Shown here: piece by piece, positions 1-8,604 of the stretch
How positions within the stretch are numbered: position 1 is the stretch's first letter
How the letters are laid out: every line of letters starts with the position of its first letter
DNA from: Sporosarcina ureae
GTDB lineage: Bacteria; Bacillota; Bacilli; Bacillales_A; Planococcaceae
Assembly (NCBI RefSeq): GCF_029267015.1
Contig: NZ_JARIEA010000059.1
Coordinates: forward strand, 1-64,000
DNA length: 64,000 nucleotides
Reading direction: 5' to 3'
Notes under the pieces: generated by a model
What the model was told of the DNA's origin: nothing
The model's database searches: none
Seen by the model: the letters and a program-made list of their open reading frames with translations, nothing else
Translations under genes and position numbers: made by a program

Positions 1-128
1 GAGAACATCAACAAACCTGCTCCGAAATGCATTATTTTATTACCTGTGTCGCCCAAACTATTAATCGTCAACGAAAGCATAAAACCCCCAATTGCCACTG
101 TGAAAACTATTAATATCTTTTTCCACAC
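1..128 (-). CDS. N-terminal fragment of a small membrane protein (runs off the window)
   Basis: An open frame on the minus strand begins with a GTG codon at 128-126 and continues off the left edge, about 42 codons. An AGGGG ribosome binding site lies 10 nt upstream of the GTG. The visible peptide starts VWKKILIV and contains one hydrophobic segment followed by SLGDTGNK and HFGAGLL. I do not recognise the family; the fragment is too short for a function. It is read divergently from whatever lies between it and the next gene, and 129-374 holds no convincing gene. Confidence 0.45.
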   Translation of the reverse strand, partial: MWKKILIVFTVAIGGFMLSLTINSLGDTGNKIMHFGAGLLMF

Positions 129-374
129 GGTAAATCAACCCCTAATATTCACGTCATTTTGCTACAAAATGGCCCGTTTGTTGAACAACCTACTTCACTT
201 ATCTGTACGTCCTACCGCACAATAAGTTACATAAAATTAACTATTCCACTTACTAATAACTCTATTCTAATTATTAATGTTCATACAGTAAGTATATCAT
301 TTCCATATATGAAAAACATATCTTTGTCATTAATTAACCAAATCACTTAGTTTGATTTAGGGTGCTAGCTGATA

Positions 375-1325
375 TCATTCTGCTTCAAGGCGAAATTTAT
401 TTTCAAATAGACTTGCCATCAACGCGCCAATAGTTAAATTCATCACCATATTGGCAACTGCAGGTACTGCGGCGAGTGATCCGAAGTGTGCCATTGCAAG
501 TGTTGCAGCGAGTGCAGTGTTGCAAATGCCTGTATGGAATAAAATTGCACGAGCATTGCGCTCTGGTACGCCTAGCCATCTCGAGATAAAGTAGCCGGCG
601 CCCATCGGTATACTGACTTGTAGTGTAACCGCCACGAATACGAGGGGTAGAATGGTTAAGTTCTCAGACAATGCTTGTTGAGCATTTGAAATAACCGAAA
701 GGATGACTAGAAATAACGCAAGTTGAGACAAGACACTCGTATACGGTTTGACCTTCTCCACTTGGCGCTGAAATTTCCACTGGATCAATAAACCCGCAAC
801 TAATGGGAAAAAGACGATGTAAATAATATTTAGGAATAAAGGCCAGAATTCAATCGGTATAAATCGTCCCGCGAATGTCTGCAGTAGGACCGGCGTCAGT
901 ACAGGTGAAATGAATGTGTCCAATGTCGCCATCGTAATACTGAGCGCGACTTCCCCACCGGCTATAAATGTATAAATATTAGCAGACGTCCCGCTTGGTA
1001 CCGTACCCGCTAAAATAATCCCGGTTGCTATCTCCGCTTGGTTTCTGAAGAATAGATAAGCAACCCCTATGGATACACCCACCATAATGGTCCATTTCAA
1101 AAAAACGCCAAGTAAAGCGTGTTTTGGATTTTTAATCACTTCAAGCAATTTTTCCGACGAAAGCGATAGCCCCATCAGAAAGAAGATCGTGCCTAATCCG
1201 AAGCCTGTTAATTGCCGAATCGAAATAAACGTATCCGGAATGACATAGGCAATGATAGATAAGAGGACGATCCAAAGCGGTAAATACTTTGAAATAATTT
1301 TAGATATAGTTTGTATAGCTTTCAC
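375..1325 (-). CDS. Bile acid:sodium symporter (BASS) family transporter
   Basis: A 316-aa polytopic membrane protein, about nine to ten hydrophobic segments, of the BASS superfamily. Members import organic anions such as bile acids, pantoate or keto acids with sodium. Family-like features are the GTVPSGTSANIYTF stretch near residue 110 and the HTGICNTALAATLA stretch near residue 265, matching the two conserved sodium-site regions. The start is GTG with AAGGAGG 8-9 nt upstream. It lies downstream of a 7-unit 21-nt repeat array and on the same strand as the TRAP/acyl-CoA operon, so it may bring in or export a related carboxylate, but the roughly 200-nt gap argues for separate transcription. 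The substrate cannot be told from sequence. Confidence 0.85.
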   Translation of the reverse strand: MKAIQTISKIISKYLPLWIVLLSIIAYVIPDTFISIRQLTGFGLGTIFFLMGLSLSSEKLLEVIKNPKHALLGVFLKWTIMVGVSIGVAYLFFRNQAEIATGIILAGTVPSGTSANIYTFIAGGEVALSITMATLDTFISPVLTPVLLQTFAGRFIPIEFWPLFLNIIYIVFFPLVAGLLIQWKFQRQVEKVKPYTSVLSQLALFLVILSVISNAQQALSENLTILPLVFVAVTLQVSIPMGAGYFISRWLGVPERNARAILFHTGICNTALAATLAMAHFGSLAAVPAVANMVMNLTIGALMASLFENKFRLEAE

Positions 1326-1364
1326 GTGTTTCTCCTCCTTACGAGGAAGTCCGTATGTATTTTC

Positions 1365-1501
1365 TATGAGCGGTGGAATTATGGCTAAGAGCGATTATCG
1401 AATGACTATGAGCGGTTAGAAGCCGAGTATGATCGCTTGGGGTATGCAATAGAGCGGTTAAGTTGTAACTATGAGCACTTAACGCGAATCAATGAGCATC
1501 C
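1365..1501 (+). repeat. Seven-unit tandem array, exact 21-nt period (array A)
   Basis: Seven degenerate copies of an 11-nt core, consensus TATGAGCGGTT, start at 1365, 1386, 1407, 1428, 1449, 1470 and 1491: an exact 21-nt period with a variable 10-nt remainder. The last unit is preceded by GAATC, as in array B at 35497-35633. The array is intergenic, antisense to both flanking minus-strand genes, and contains in-frame stops, so it is not coding. A 21-nt period places every core on the same face of B-form DNA. Confidence 0.9.
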
Positions 1502-1534
1502 TTTAAAGCTATCACATACACCTGCACTTGCTAC

Positions 1535-1840
1535 TCAGCACTTACGGTAAATATACGCTCCATCCTCTATATGATGAAGTTCCGCTGTATCCCCGATCTC
1601 AACAACTGCATCCATTCTAACGGTAACCTTCGCTTTAGACGCATCTAACTGTATAAGCGCCACTGTATAAGGTGCAAGATGAGCAAATTCAGCGGGCGCG
1701 ATATGAATGTCGGTATAACTGTAGACCGTTCCCTTCGTGGAAATATCTTGCTCCTGTAATTTCCCAGTTCCACAACTAGGGCAGCGATATTTATTGGAAA
1801 CACTGGCATATTCACATTGATCGCATTGATAGATATTCAT
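1535..1840 (-). CDS. DUF35 / OB-fold zinc-ribbon acyl-CoA-associated protein
   Basis: A 101-aa protein with an N-terminal rubredoxin-like zinc ribbon (CDQC near residue 5 and CPSC near residue 20), then a beta-rich OB-fold segment (KGTVYSYTDIH, FAHLAPYTVALIQLD, AKVTVRM). This is the DUF35 architecture. DUF35 proteins pair with SCP-x type thiolases or the related retro-aldolases and help bind the acyl-CoA. The start at 1840 is chosen because GGAAAGG lies about 10 nt upstream; it follows the thiolase stop by 4 nt, so the two are translationally coupled. A longer upstream reading has no ribosome binding site. The four cysteines of the ribbon are intact. Confidence 0.85.
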   Translation of the reverse strand: MNIYQCDQCEYASVSNKYRCPSCGTGKLQEQDISTKGTVYSYTDIHIAPAEFAHLAPYTVALIQLDASKAKVTVRMDAVVEIGDTAELHHIEDGAYIYRKC

Positions 1841-1844
1841 CTTT

Positions 1845-2978
1845 TCACAACCTTTCCAGAATATGAACAGTAGAGTATGAACCTGTTCCACCCAAGTTTT
1901 GTGCCAAAGCAAGACGAGCTTTTTCTATTTGGTTCGGTGCTGTGCCACGCAGTTGCCGTACAAGCTGATATATTTGCGCAACACCTGTTGCACCAATCGG
2001 ATGACCTCGTGACAGTAATCCGCCACTTGTGTTTACCGGTTTATCGCCCGTCACTTTCGTTCTCCCTTGTTCCACGGCTAACCAACCTTCTCGTTTATTG
2101 AAAAATCCAAGTTCCTCGATTGCAAGCATTTCTGTCATCGAGAAACAGTCATGGATTTCCACAACATCGATATCTTCAGGGCCTACTCCTGCTTTTTCAT
2201 AAGCTAAGCGACCTGACTCTCGCACTGCGGGTAATGAAAGTAAATCGTCCGCGTCTTGCATTTGCGTAGGACCTGAACTTTGTGCAGAGGAGCGGATATG
2301 AATAGCTCCTTTTTTTCGTGAAATCACCAATGCCGCTGCACCATCTGTCGTCGGGGAACAATCAAATAAGCCGAGTGGAGAAGTAATAATTCGTGCCTGC
2401 ATGATTTCTTCCATCGTTGTCGGCTTTTGGAATTGTGCGAGTGGATTATGCAATGCATGTTCACGGTTCTTCAATGCAATCATGGCTAAATGTTCTTTCG
2501 TAGCGTCTGTTTCATGAAAATAGCGATTTGCCAATACACCAAAGAATCCTGGGAATGTCAGACCTGCCTGCTTTTCATTGGAATCGTTATCCATGGCGGC
2601 ATTAATTGCTTGCGTTACATCCGCGGTCGAAGCATGTTTCATCTTTTCCACACCTGCTATTAGGACCGTATCGTATTCTCCACTTACAATCCCCATAATA
2701 CCTTGGCGAAGTGCTATGCCACCTGACGCGCAAGCACCTTCGACCTTCGCAGTAGGGATATAGCCAAGACCCAGTTCATTCGCTACTAACGCACCGAGGA
2801 TTTCTTGATTCCCAATGGATCCACCCATGAAATTTCCGACAAAGACTGCATCGACCTTCGGATTCCCTGCGTCTTCAAGCGCTTCTATAGATGCTTCAAC
2901 CAATAGTTGCTTCATTGATTTATCTATAAATTTCCCGAACTTCGTCATGCCGATTCCTTCTATATAGACGTTTGTCAT
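1845..2978 (-). CDS. SCP-x-type thiolase family protein
   Basis: A 377-aa thiolase-fold enzyme of the lipid-transfer/SCP-x branch. Visible motifs are the nucleophile region GACASGG (Cys about residue 83), the branch-specific HDCF motif, and the C-terminal GGLLSRGHPIGATG with its catalytic His. In this branch the enzyme either cleaves 3-ketoacyl-CoA or, in steroid side-chain pathways, acts with DUF35 as a retro-aldolase. The retained cysteine favours true thiolysis here. The start ATG overlaps the ligase stop (ATGA), and the DUF35 gene follows by 4 nt, as expected for a physical complex. It is shorter than degradative FadA-type thiolases and lacks their VMG-type motif. Confidence 0.88.
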   Translation of the reverse strand: MTNVYIEGIGMTKFGKFIDKSMKQLLVEASIEALEDAGNPKVDAVFVGNFMGGSIGNQEILGALVANELGLGYIPTAKVEGACASGGIALRQGIMGIVSGEYDTVLIAGVEKMKHASTADVTQAINAAMDNDSNEKQAGLTFPGFFGVLANRYFHETDATKEHLAMIALKNREHALHNPLAQFQKPTTMEEIMQARIITSPLGLFDCSPTTDGAAALVISRKKGAIHIRSSAQSSGPTQMQDADDLLSLPAVRESGRLAYEKAGVGPEDIDVVEIHDCFSMTEMLAIEELGFFNKREGWLAVEQGRTKVTGDKPVNTSGGLLSRGHPIGATGVAQIYQLVRQLRGTAPNQIEKARLALAQNLGGTGSYSTVHILERL

Positions 2979-4456
2979 GAATGCACCTCCCCGTGCTGAT
3001 TACGTAATTCACGTTTTAATATTTTACCGTATGAACTTTTCGGCAATTCGTCGACAATATGGATCTCCTTCGGTTTTTTGAAGCTCGCCATATGATCAAG
3101 GCATAATTGCAATAGTTCTTCATTTGTTACAGGTATCGTGCCATTTGGAACGACATACGCAATGACATTCTCGCCCCACTTATCATCGGGAACGCCTATT
3201 ACACAAGTTTCTCTAACTCCATGATGCTTATTGAGGACTTCCTCGACTTCTCTCGGATAAATATTAACCCCTCCCGAGATGATGACGTCTTTTTTGCGAT
3301 CTACGATATGCACATATCCAGTTTCACTCTTCCAACCGAGATCACCGGTTTGCAGCCAACCGTCTTGTAATGTTTCATTTGTTGCTTGCTCATTATTCCA
3401 ATAGCCTTGCATGACAAGTGAACCTTTACAGACAATTTCTCCTACTTCCCCGGCAGTTAATTCTACACCTTGTTCATTCATGATTTTCACGTCAACGAAA
3501 GGTCCGACACGTCCGCATGATTCGAGATGATCACCGAGTTCACGCTTGGGCATCATCGTAATACACATTGGCGCTTCGACTTGGCCGAATGTCTGCGCAT
3601 AAATGGGGCCTGTCAGTGCGAGTGCTTGCTCAAGTTTGCTCGCGGCAATCGGTGAACCAGCCATATTAATACTCTTAATCGTAGATAAATTCTTCGGATC
3701 AAAATTCGGATGCTGAATCATTAAGTTAACCATCGTCGGCACCAGGAAGATCACTGTGACCTTTTCTCGTGTGAGATCATGAACGAATTCTTCTGGTTCA
3801 AATGTATTGAACACGACTTGTGTTAAACCATATAGCCATGCTACATGTGAGAGGAAATTACTGCCGTGCGTCAACGGTGCCACATGCCCAATGATGTCGT
3901 CATAATCCGTTTCGCAAGCAAGCGCGAGAGACAATGCACCTGAGATGATATTGCGATGGCTGAGCATGACGCCTTTCGGATTACCTGTCGTACCGGATGT
4001 ATACATAATCGCGAATAAATCATCCTCATTCACTTCTGTTGTACATGTAGCCCCAATTCCTTGTTCAATAGCTCTTTCATAGTTTTCACCGATCGTCAAA
4101 GCTTGAATCGTTGTATCAATTGGGTCGATCAATTCCGATTCGCCAATGATTAGCTGAACGCTCGCATCTTCTAGCATATATTCATGCTCTTTCGGATGAA
4201 GTCGGTAATTCAATGGTACTTTGATAACTCCTGAAATTGCTGCCGCCACGTCCATTTCAATATGCTCCAGACGATTGGACAGTAAAATAGCAAAACGGTC
4301 CCCTTTTCGAAGACCGGCTTTTTCAAAGTATGCAGTTAACGCGAGTGCTCGTTCCATCACTTCTTTAAATGTAAAAGAGCGTCGATCATCTTTCACAGCA
4401 ATTTTATTTGGATAGGCCGCCGCTGATTTCATTGCCAGTTTTCCAATTGTCTCCAA
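2975..4456 (-). CDS. AMP-forming acyl/aryl-CoA ligase (class I adenylating enzyme)
   Basis: A 493-aa ANL-superfamily ligase that activates a carboxylic acid with ATP and CoA. The P-loop-like MYTSGTTGNPKGVMLSH lies near residue 155. The aromatic/core motif is QTFGQVEAP, the hinge region is GWLQTGDLGW...VDRKKDVIISGG, and the C-terminal catalytic lysine is in SSYGKILKREL. Two TTG codons compete for the start: 4462 sits only 3 nt after AAGGAG, whereas 4456 has the ideal 9-nt spacing and is chosen. The preceding gene stops at 4463. Its place between a TRAP carboxylate importer and a thiolase suggests it activates the imported acid. The chain type is unknown. Confidence 0.88.
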   Translation of the reverse strand: METIGKLAMKSAAAYPNKIAVKDDRRSFTFKEVMERALALTAYFEKAGLRKGDRFAILLSNRLEHIEMDVAAAISGVIKVPLNYRLHPKEHEYMLEDASVQLIIGESELIDPIDTTIQALTIGENYERAIEQGIGATCTTEVNEDDLFAIMYTSGTTGNPKGVMLSHRNIISGALSLALACETDYDDIIGHVAPLTHGSNFLSHVAWLYGLTQVVFNTFEPEEFVHDLTREKVTVIFLVPTMVNLMIQHPNFDPKNLSTIKSINMAGSPIAASKLEQALALTGPIYAQTFGQVEAPMCITMMPKRELGDHLESCGRVGPFVDVKIMNEQGVELTAGEVGEIVCKGSLVMQGYWNNEQATNETLQDGWLQTGDLGWKSETGYVHIVDRKKDVIISGGVNIYPREVEEVLNKHHGVRETCVIGVPDDKWGENVIAYVVPNGTIPVTNEELLQLCLDHMASFKKPKEIHIVDELPKSSYGKILKRELRNQHGEVHS

Positions 4457-4462
4457 AGTCAA

Positions 4463-4936
4463 TCACTCCTTATTTGTAAAGTGGAATAGTGGAATGCCCG
4501 AAAACTCATCCGGCTTCCGTTGAACACCTGTATCTGCCACTGGGAATATAATAAATTCCACTGTAATCGCTACAGGGTTTTCACCTCTGAGAAAATGACC
4601 ACCATTTAGTTGTTTATCACAGTCTACATATAGTCCGTGAAAGTGGATATCCAGCTTCCGCTCTTCGTCGTAGCCAATAAATCCTGTCCCTGAAAGCAGT
4701 TCGACAGGCGTGTCTGTTACGATCCGTTCAGAATACTGTAAGCTTTTATCGGGATTTTGCTGTGGCTGCACAATCGTTGCGTACGCGAGCGAGCCGATAC
4801 ACTGAAATTGAGCCGCCTTCACGCCATATTGCGCACATACTGCAAGAATCCCTTCAAATAAATCGACGTCCTTCTTCAAACGACCGATGATTCGATTCGA
4901 TTTCTCGTCATACACCGCTTGAATTTGGTGGTTCAA
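4463..4936 (-). CDS. PCC (PPC/DUF296) domain protein
   Basis: A 157-aa stand-alone PCC-domain protein. The diagnostic histidine cluster and Gly-Gly-His are present (DIHFHGLYVDCDKQLNGGHF, near residues 98-117), preceded by a GIL...YGVKAAQFQCIGSL segment typical of the trimeric fold. Bacterial members are annotated as DNA-binding by analogy to plant AT-hook proteins, but no AT-hook is present and the function is unknown. A metal- or CoA-related role is possible. The TTG at 4936 is preferred over the ATG at 4951 because GGAGGG lies 7 nt upstream of it. It overlaps the SDR gene by 29 nt. Confidence 0.75.
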   Translation of the reverse strand: MNHQIQAVYDEKSNRIIGRLKKDVDLFEGILAVCAQYGVKAAQFQCIGSLAYATIVQPQQNPDKSLQYSERIVTDTPVELLSGTGFIGYDEERKLDIHFHGLYVDCDKQLNGGHFLRGENPVAITVEFIIFPVADTGVQRKPDEFSGIPLFHFTNKE

Positions 4937-5621
4937 TACAATACCCTCCATCCACTTTTAAAATTTGTCCTGTCGTATAACTGGATTCTGATGAGGCGAA
5001 GTACAGAACGGCTTGCGCGATGCTAATCGCTGTGCCCGTTTGATTGATTGTCGCTTCATCTAAATTTGTTGTGCATACAGGTGCAACTGAATTACATGTG
5101 ATCCTGAACTCACTTAGTTCTTTAGCTACTTGCTTCGTCAGTGTACCAATTGAATTTTTAGAAGCCTTAAACGTTTGTTCATTAGTACAACTTGAAACAG
5201 AACTAATATTGATAATGCGTCCATACTGCTGTTCAATCATGTACGGTGACACTGCATGAATAAATAAAGCAGTAGCTTGTGCATTGCCGTCTGCCTCACG
5301 CTCCCATTGATCAAGGCTAGGCTTGTTTTCATTACGGGTACTGCATATGCACACATTATTCACTAATACATGCAGTTCTCCAAATACGTCTGACGCTTTC
5401 GCGACGACTGCATTCATAAACTCTACGTCATGCACTTCTCCTAAACATTCCAAATACACCGCTTTGCCTCTGTTCGTTTGAATTGCTTGCAACGTCTGTG
5501 CGCAGCTCGTCGAATCTACCAAAACGACATTGGCACCTTCCTGCGAAAGAAGGAGAGCCGTTTGGGCGCCTATGCCACTAGCAGCCCCTGTGACGATTGC
5601 CGTCTGCCCTTTCAGTTTCAC
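4908..5621 (-). CDS. Short-chain dehydrogenase/reductase family protein with degenerate active site
   Basis: A 237-aa Rossmann protein of the classical SDR family. The cofactor motif TGAASGIG and the NVVLVDS acidic end of beta-2 are intact, and the C-terminus reads TGQILKVDGGY. However, the catalytic YxxxK is FKASK: the tyrosine (residue 151, codon 5169-5171) is Phe TTT, one base from Tyr TAT. The NNAG motif is NNVC. The serine before it and the lysine remain. It may be inactive, structural, or use altered chemistry. The GTG at 5621 is preferred to the GTG at 5627 because GGGAGG is 8 nt away. It sits between dctM and the PCC gene in one operon. Confidence 0.82.
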   Translation of the reverse strand: MKLKGQTAIVTGAASGIGAQTALLLSQEGANVVLVDSTSCAQTLQAIQTNRGKAVYLECLGEVHDVEFMNAVVAKASDVFGELHVLVNNVCICSTRNENKPSLDQWEREADGNAQATALFIHAVSPYMIEQQYGRIINISSVSSCTNEQTFKASKNSIGTLTKQVAKELSEFRITCNSVAPVCTTNLDEATINQTGTAISIAQAVLYFASSESSYTTGQILKVDGGYCIEPPNSSGV

Positions 5622-5638
5622 AAGCACCCCCTCCCAAC

Positions 5639-6961
5639 CTACTTGATGTTTAATAAGTCCGGCAAAAATGTAGAAATCTGCGGTATATACGTAATGAGTA
5701 ATAGAATAATGACAGAGGAAACAACGAAAGGAAAGACCCCTCTTGATATTTGTCCTATGGAAGTATTTGATATACCAGCTGCTACAAATAAGTTGAGACC
5801 GACTGGTGGTGTGAAAAGCCCAATCGCCAAGTTGACTGTCATGAAGACACCGAACACTGTCGGATCTACATCGAACAACAGTACAATCGGTAACAAAATC
5901 GGAATGAAAATATAGTATGCAGATATGGCATCAATGAACATGCCCGCAATTAATAAAATGACATTGATCAATAATAAGATGATGATTTTATTGCTTGAAA
6001 TATTTAGCATCACATCGGAAATCTGTGTGGCAATTTGCTCTGTTGTGATGATGTATGCATACACACTCGCTGCACTGACGATGAACATCACAACTGCCGT
6101 CTGAATACCCGCAGCTACTAAAATGTCATAAAGCTTTTTCAATGTTAATTCACGATGAATGAAGAATCCGATGAACAAACTATAAAATACGGCTACTACC
6201 GCCGCTTCTGTCGGTGTAAAGTACCCACCATAAATGCCACCTAAAATAATAACGGGAATTAATAAGCCCCAAATCGCTTTACCGAAGGCTTTAAATCGTT
6301 CAGCACTTGTTGCCGGTTGCATTATGTACTGTTCCGAAATTGGACCTTCACGCTTTTCCTGTCGATATCTAACGAACATAGCCGCGACAATAAATCCAAT
6401 ACCGAGTAGTAAACCAGGAATCACTCCTGCCATGAACATACGCCCAATTGATACCGGAATCTGATCGCCTGCCACTACGGCAAAGACAATAAAAGCAATA
6501 CTTGGCGGAATGATAATACCAATCGCACCCGAACTCGCGACAAGTCCAGCCGCTGTTTCTGTTTTATAACCGTTCTTAACCATCCCCGGAATCAAAATAC
6601 CTCCGATAGCTGCAACGGTAGCAGGGCCTGACCCTGATATTGCTGCAAAAAATATAGCCGTCATAACCGTTACAAAGATAATTCCACCTTTGCGATGACC
6701 TACTAATGCTTGCGCAAAATCAATCAGTCGTTTTGAAATGCCTGCGTGCTCCATAATGACACCCGCCAAGATGAAAAACGGAATCGCTAGCAATGTGAAC
6801 TTCGCTACACTCGTATACATAATGTCCGCAACCAATTCCAAACCGAACAATCCACTGCCCGTAAATAGCACCACGATGGAGGAGATTGCCAAGGCCACAG
6901 CAATTGGCATGCGAAGCATAACTAGAAGGAAAAATACACCGAATAATATAATCGCTGTCAT
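5639..6961 (-). CDS. dctM: TRAP transporter large permease (DctM)
   Basis: A 440-aa integral membrane protein with about 12 hydrophobic segments. It carries the DctM repeats GSGPATVAAIGGILIPGM and APSxP-like stretches (FTPPVGLNLFVAAGIS near residue 395). It is the transport subunit of a tripartite ATP-independent periplasmic-type importer, which moves a bound carboxylate with sodium. It overlaps dctQ by 4 nt and is followed after 17 nt by the SDR gene, so transport and catabolism are one unit. Confidence 0.93.
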   Translation of the reverse strand: MTAIILFGVFFLLVMLRMPIAVALAISSIVVLFTGSGLFGLELVADIMYTSVAKFTLLAIPFFILAGVIMEHAGISKRLIDFAQALVGHRKGGIIFVTVMTAIFFAAISGSGPATVAAIGGILIPGMVKNGYKTETAAGLVASSGAIGIIIPPSIAFIVFAVVAGDQIPVSIGRMFMAGVIPGLLLGIGFIVAAMFVRYRQEKREGPISEQYIMQPATSAERFKAFGKAIWGLLIPVIILGGIYGGYFTPTEAAVVAVFYSLFIGFFIHRELTLKKLYDILVAAGIQTAVVMFIVSAASVYAYIITTEQIATQISDVMLNISSNKIIILLLINVILLIAGMFIDAISAYYIFIPILLPIVLLFDVDPTVFGVFMTVNLAIGLFTPPVGLNLFVAAGISNTSIGQISRGVFPFVVSSVIILLLITYIPQISTFLPDLLNIK

Positions 6962-7443
6962 ACTGGCTGCTCTCCCTTCCCATTTTGCTGACGGAATTCA
7001 GTAATAGTTACTTGAATGGAACGGATCAAACAAAACAGTGCACCTATTGGCATCGACATGGAGAACCACCATTGCGGCCAACCAAGTGAAGGCGTCTTCT
7101 GCCCCATTTCCATCTGATATTGCACCATCTTCAAACCGTAATAAAAAAGAATGAAAAATAATAGCACCATCATCAATCCAACCAAAATCGTAATAATATT
7201 CTTTAACAGCAAATTACCTTTGTCATAAATCAAAGTAAAGCCAAGGTGTGCATACTTGCGCACACCGATGGCTGTTCCGACAAATGTTAACATAACGAAC
7301 AAATTGACTGTAATTTCTTCCGTGAAAGAAAATGAATAGTTAGCAAACCCTCTGGATAGCACATTGACGAATGCGATGGTGGACATGATGGACAGTACAA
7401 TGACGACAATCCATTCTTCTAATCTATTGAATATTTTTCCCAT
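6958..7443 (-). CDS. dctQ: TRAP transporter small permease (DctQ)
   Basis: A 161-aa protein with four hydrophobic helices (roughly residues 12-32, 47-66, 84-108 and 125-145) and the usual VGTAIGVRKYAHLG stretch near residue 57. This is the small membrane subunit that pairs with DctM. It begins 18 nt after dctP and ends in a 4-nt overlap with dctM. Length and topology are normal for the family. Confidence 0.92.
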   Translation of the reverse strand: MGKIFNRLEEWIVVIVLSIMSTIAFVNVLSRGFANYSFSFTEEITVNLFVMLTFVGTAIGVRKYAHLGFTLIYDKGNLLLKNIITILVGLMMVLLFFILFYYGLKMVQYQMEMGQKTPSLGWPQWWFSMSMPIGALFCLIRSIQVTITEFRQQNGKGEQPV

Positions 7444-7461
7444 ATATCCACCCTCCAGTCC

Positions 7462-8496
7462 TTATTGATCTTGGAACTTATCTAGCAAATCTTTACCCCA
7501 AATATCTTCATACTTTTCGTAAACCGGTTGTACTGCTTCTGTAAACTCAGCTAGTTCTTCATCTGTCGGTGCGTAGAACTGCATCCCCGCATCCTTTAAC
7601 TCAGCGATTTGCTTCTCTTCTTTTTCACGTGCCATTTCCACTTGGAATTCCGCAGCTTCTTTACCTAACTTCTTCACAAGCTCCTGATCTTCTTCACTCA
7701 TGGAATCAAATAACTTCTTATTAATTCCGAGTACTAGCGGGTCATATGAATAGTTCCAAGTCGTCAAGTAATCCTGTACCTCATTTAGCTTAGAGGAGTG
7801 GATTACGTCGATTGGATTTTCTTGACCATCGATTGTTCCTTGTTGAAGTGATGTAAAGACTTCCGAGAATGCCATTGTAGTCGGGTCAGCGCCTAAAGCA
7901 CGGTAAAGATCCGTGTACATTGTGATTCCTGGAATACGCACTTTCAAGCCTTTCATATCTGCTGGTGATTTAATTTCTTTTTTACTATTCGTGATCTGTC
8001 GGAAACCGTTCTCTCCGAAACCAAGTAATTCAACGTTCTTTTCATTGAGTATCTCTGCGATTGCCTCTCCTCCTGCCCCATCAAATACTTTATCTACACC
8101 ATCTTTATCTTTAAATAAGAATGGCGCACTTGCTACACCAAACCGGTCATCCAATATTGAGTAGATAATCGTCGAGTGAAGACTTAGGTCGGTTTGTCCT
8201 TTTGTTAAAAGCTCGACACCTTTCCCCTGATCACCATTTGATAATTGCTCGTTCGGGAATACTTCAATGTTGATACGACCATCCGTTTGGTCTTTCAAGT
8301 CTTGCGCCAACTTGTCCGCCGCCTGATACCAAGTGGATGAATCATTTACTGTGACAGACATTTTCAGGTCGTATGATTTTGCTTCCGCTTCTCCGCCACT
8401 GTCCTTGGATTCTTCCTTATCCGATGAACAAGCCGCCAGCATCAGCATGGCAGATAAACCGATTGCTCCTAGTACACTCTTTTTCTTCATTCTCAT
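7462..8496 (-). CDS. dctP: TRAP transporter solute-binding lipoprotein (DctP)
   Basis: A 344-aa extracytoplasmic binding protein. A lipoprotein signal ends in LAAC (Cys about residue 23) and is followed by an acidic linker. The conserved Arg that grips the ligand carboxylate is in LKVRIPG near residue 187, with the family stretch FSEVFTSLQQGTIDGQENP near 220. It captures an organic acid for DctQM. It is the first gene of the TRAP/acyl-CoA operon; 8497-8761 upstream is AT-rich and holds the promoter. Ligand identity is unknown, but the arginine argues for a carboxylate. Confidence 0.93.
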   Translation of the reverse strand: MRMKKKSVLGAIGLSAMLMLAACSSDKEESKDSGGEAEAKSYDLKMSVTVNDSSTWYQAADKLAQDLKDQTDGRINIEVFPNEQLSNGDQGKGVELLTKGQTDLSLHSTIIYSILDDRFGVASAPFLFKDKDGVDKVFDGAGGEAIAEILNEKNVELLGFGENGFRQITNSKKEIKSPADMKGLKVRIPGITMYTDLYRALGADPTTMAFSEVFTSLQQGTIDGQENPIDVIHSSKLNEVQDYLTTWNYSYDPLVLGINKKLFDSMSEEDQELVKKLGKEAAEFQVEMAREKEEKQIAELKDAGMQFYAPTDEELAEFTEAVQPVYEKYEDIWGKDLLDKFQDQ

Positions 8497-8604
8497 TTGT
8501 CCTTACCCCCAGTTTTTTATCAACGAACAATAGATTACACGATGTGAAAGCAAAGAAAGTAAATTATCTATCCGAAACGTTTGATTAGTGATTATAATTG
8601 TAAT

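Noticed and set aside
159-350. 63-codon plus-strand frame near the left edge
   Set aside because: No ribosome binding site and AT-rich intergenic composition, with no family resemblance.
1365-1501. CRISPR array or heptapeptide-repeat coding sequence
   Set aside because: The repeats are only about 11 nt, degenerate, with 10-nt spacers, and no cas gene is near. All frames meet stops (e.g. TAG after the third core), so no heptapeptide protein is encoded. The same holds for 35497-35633.
4908-5621. Annotating the SDR as an active 3-oxoacyl reductase (FabG)
   Set aside because: The catalytic Tyr is Phe and NNAG is altered, so activity is not supported despite the fold.
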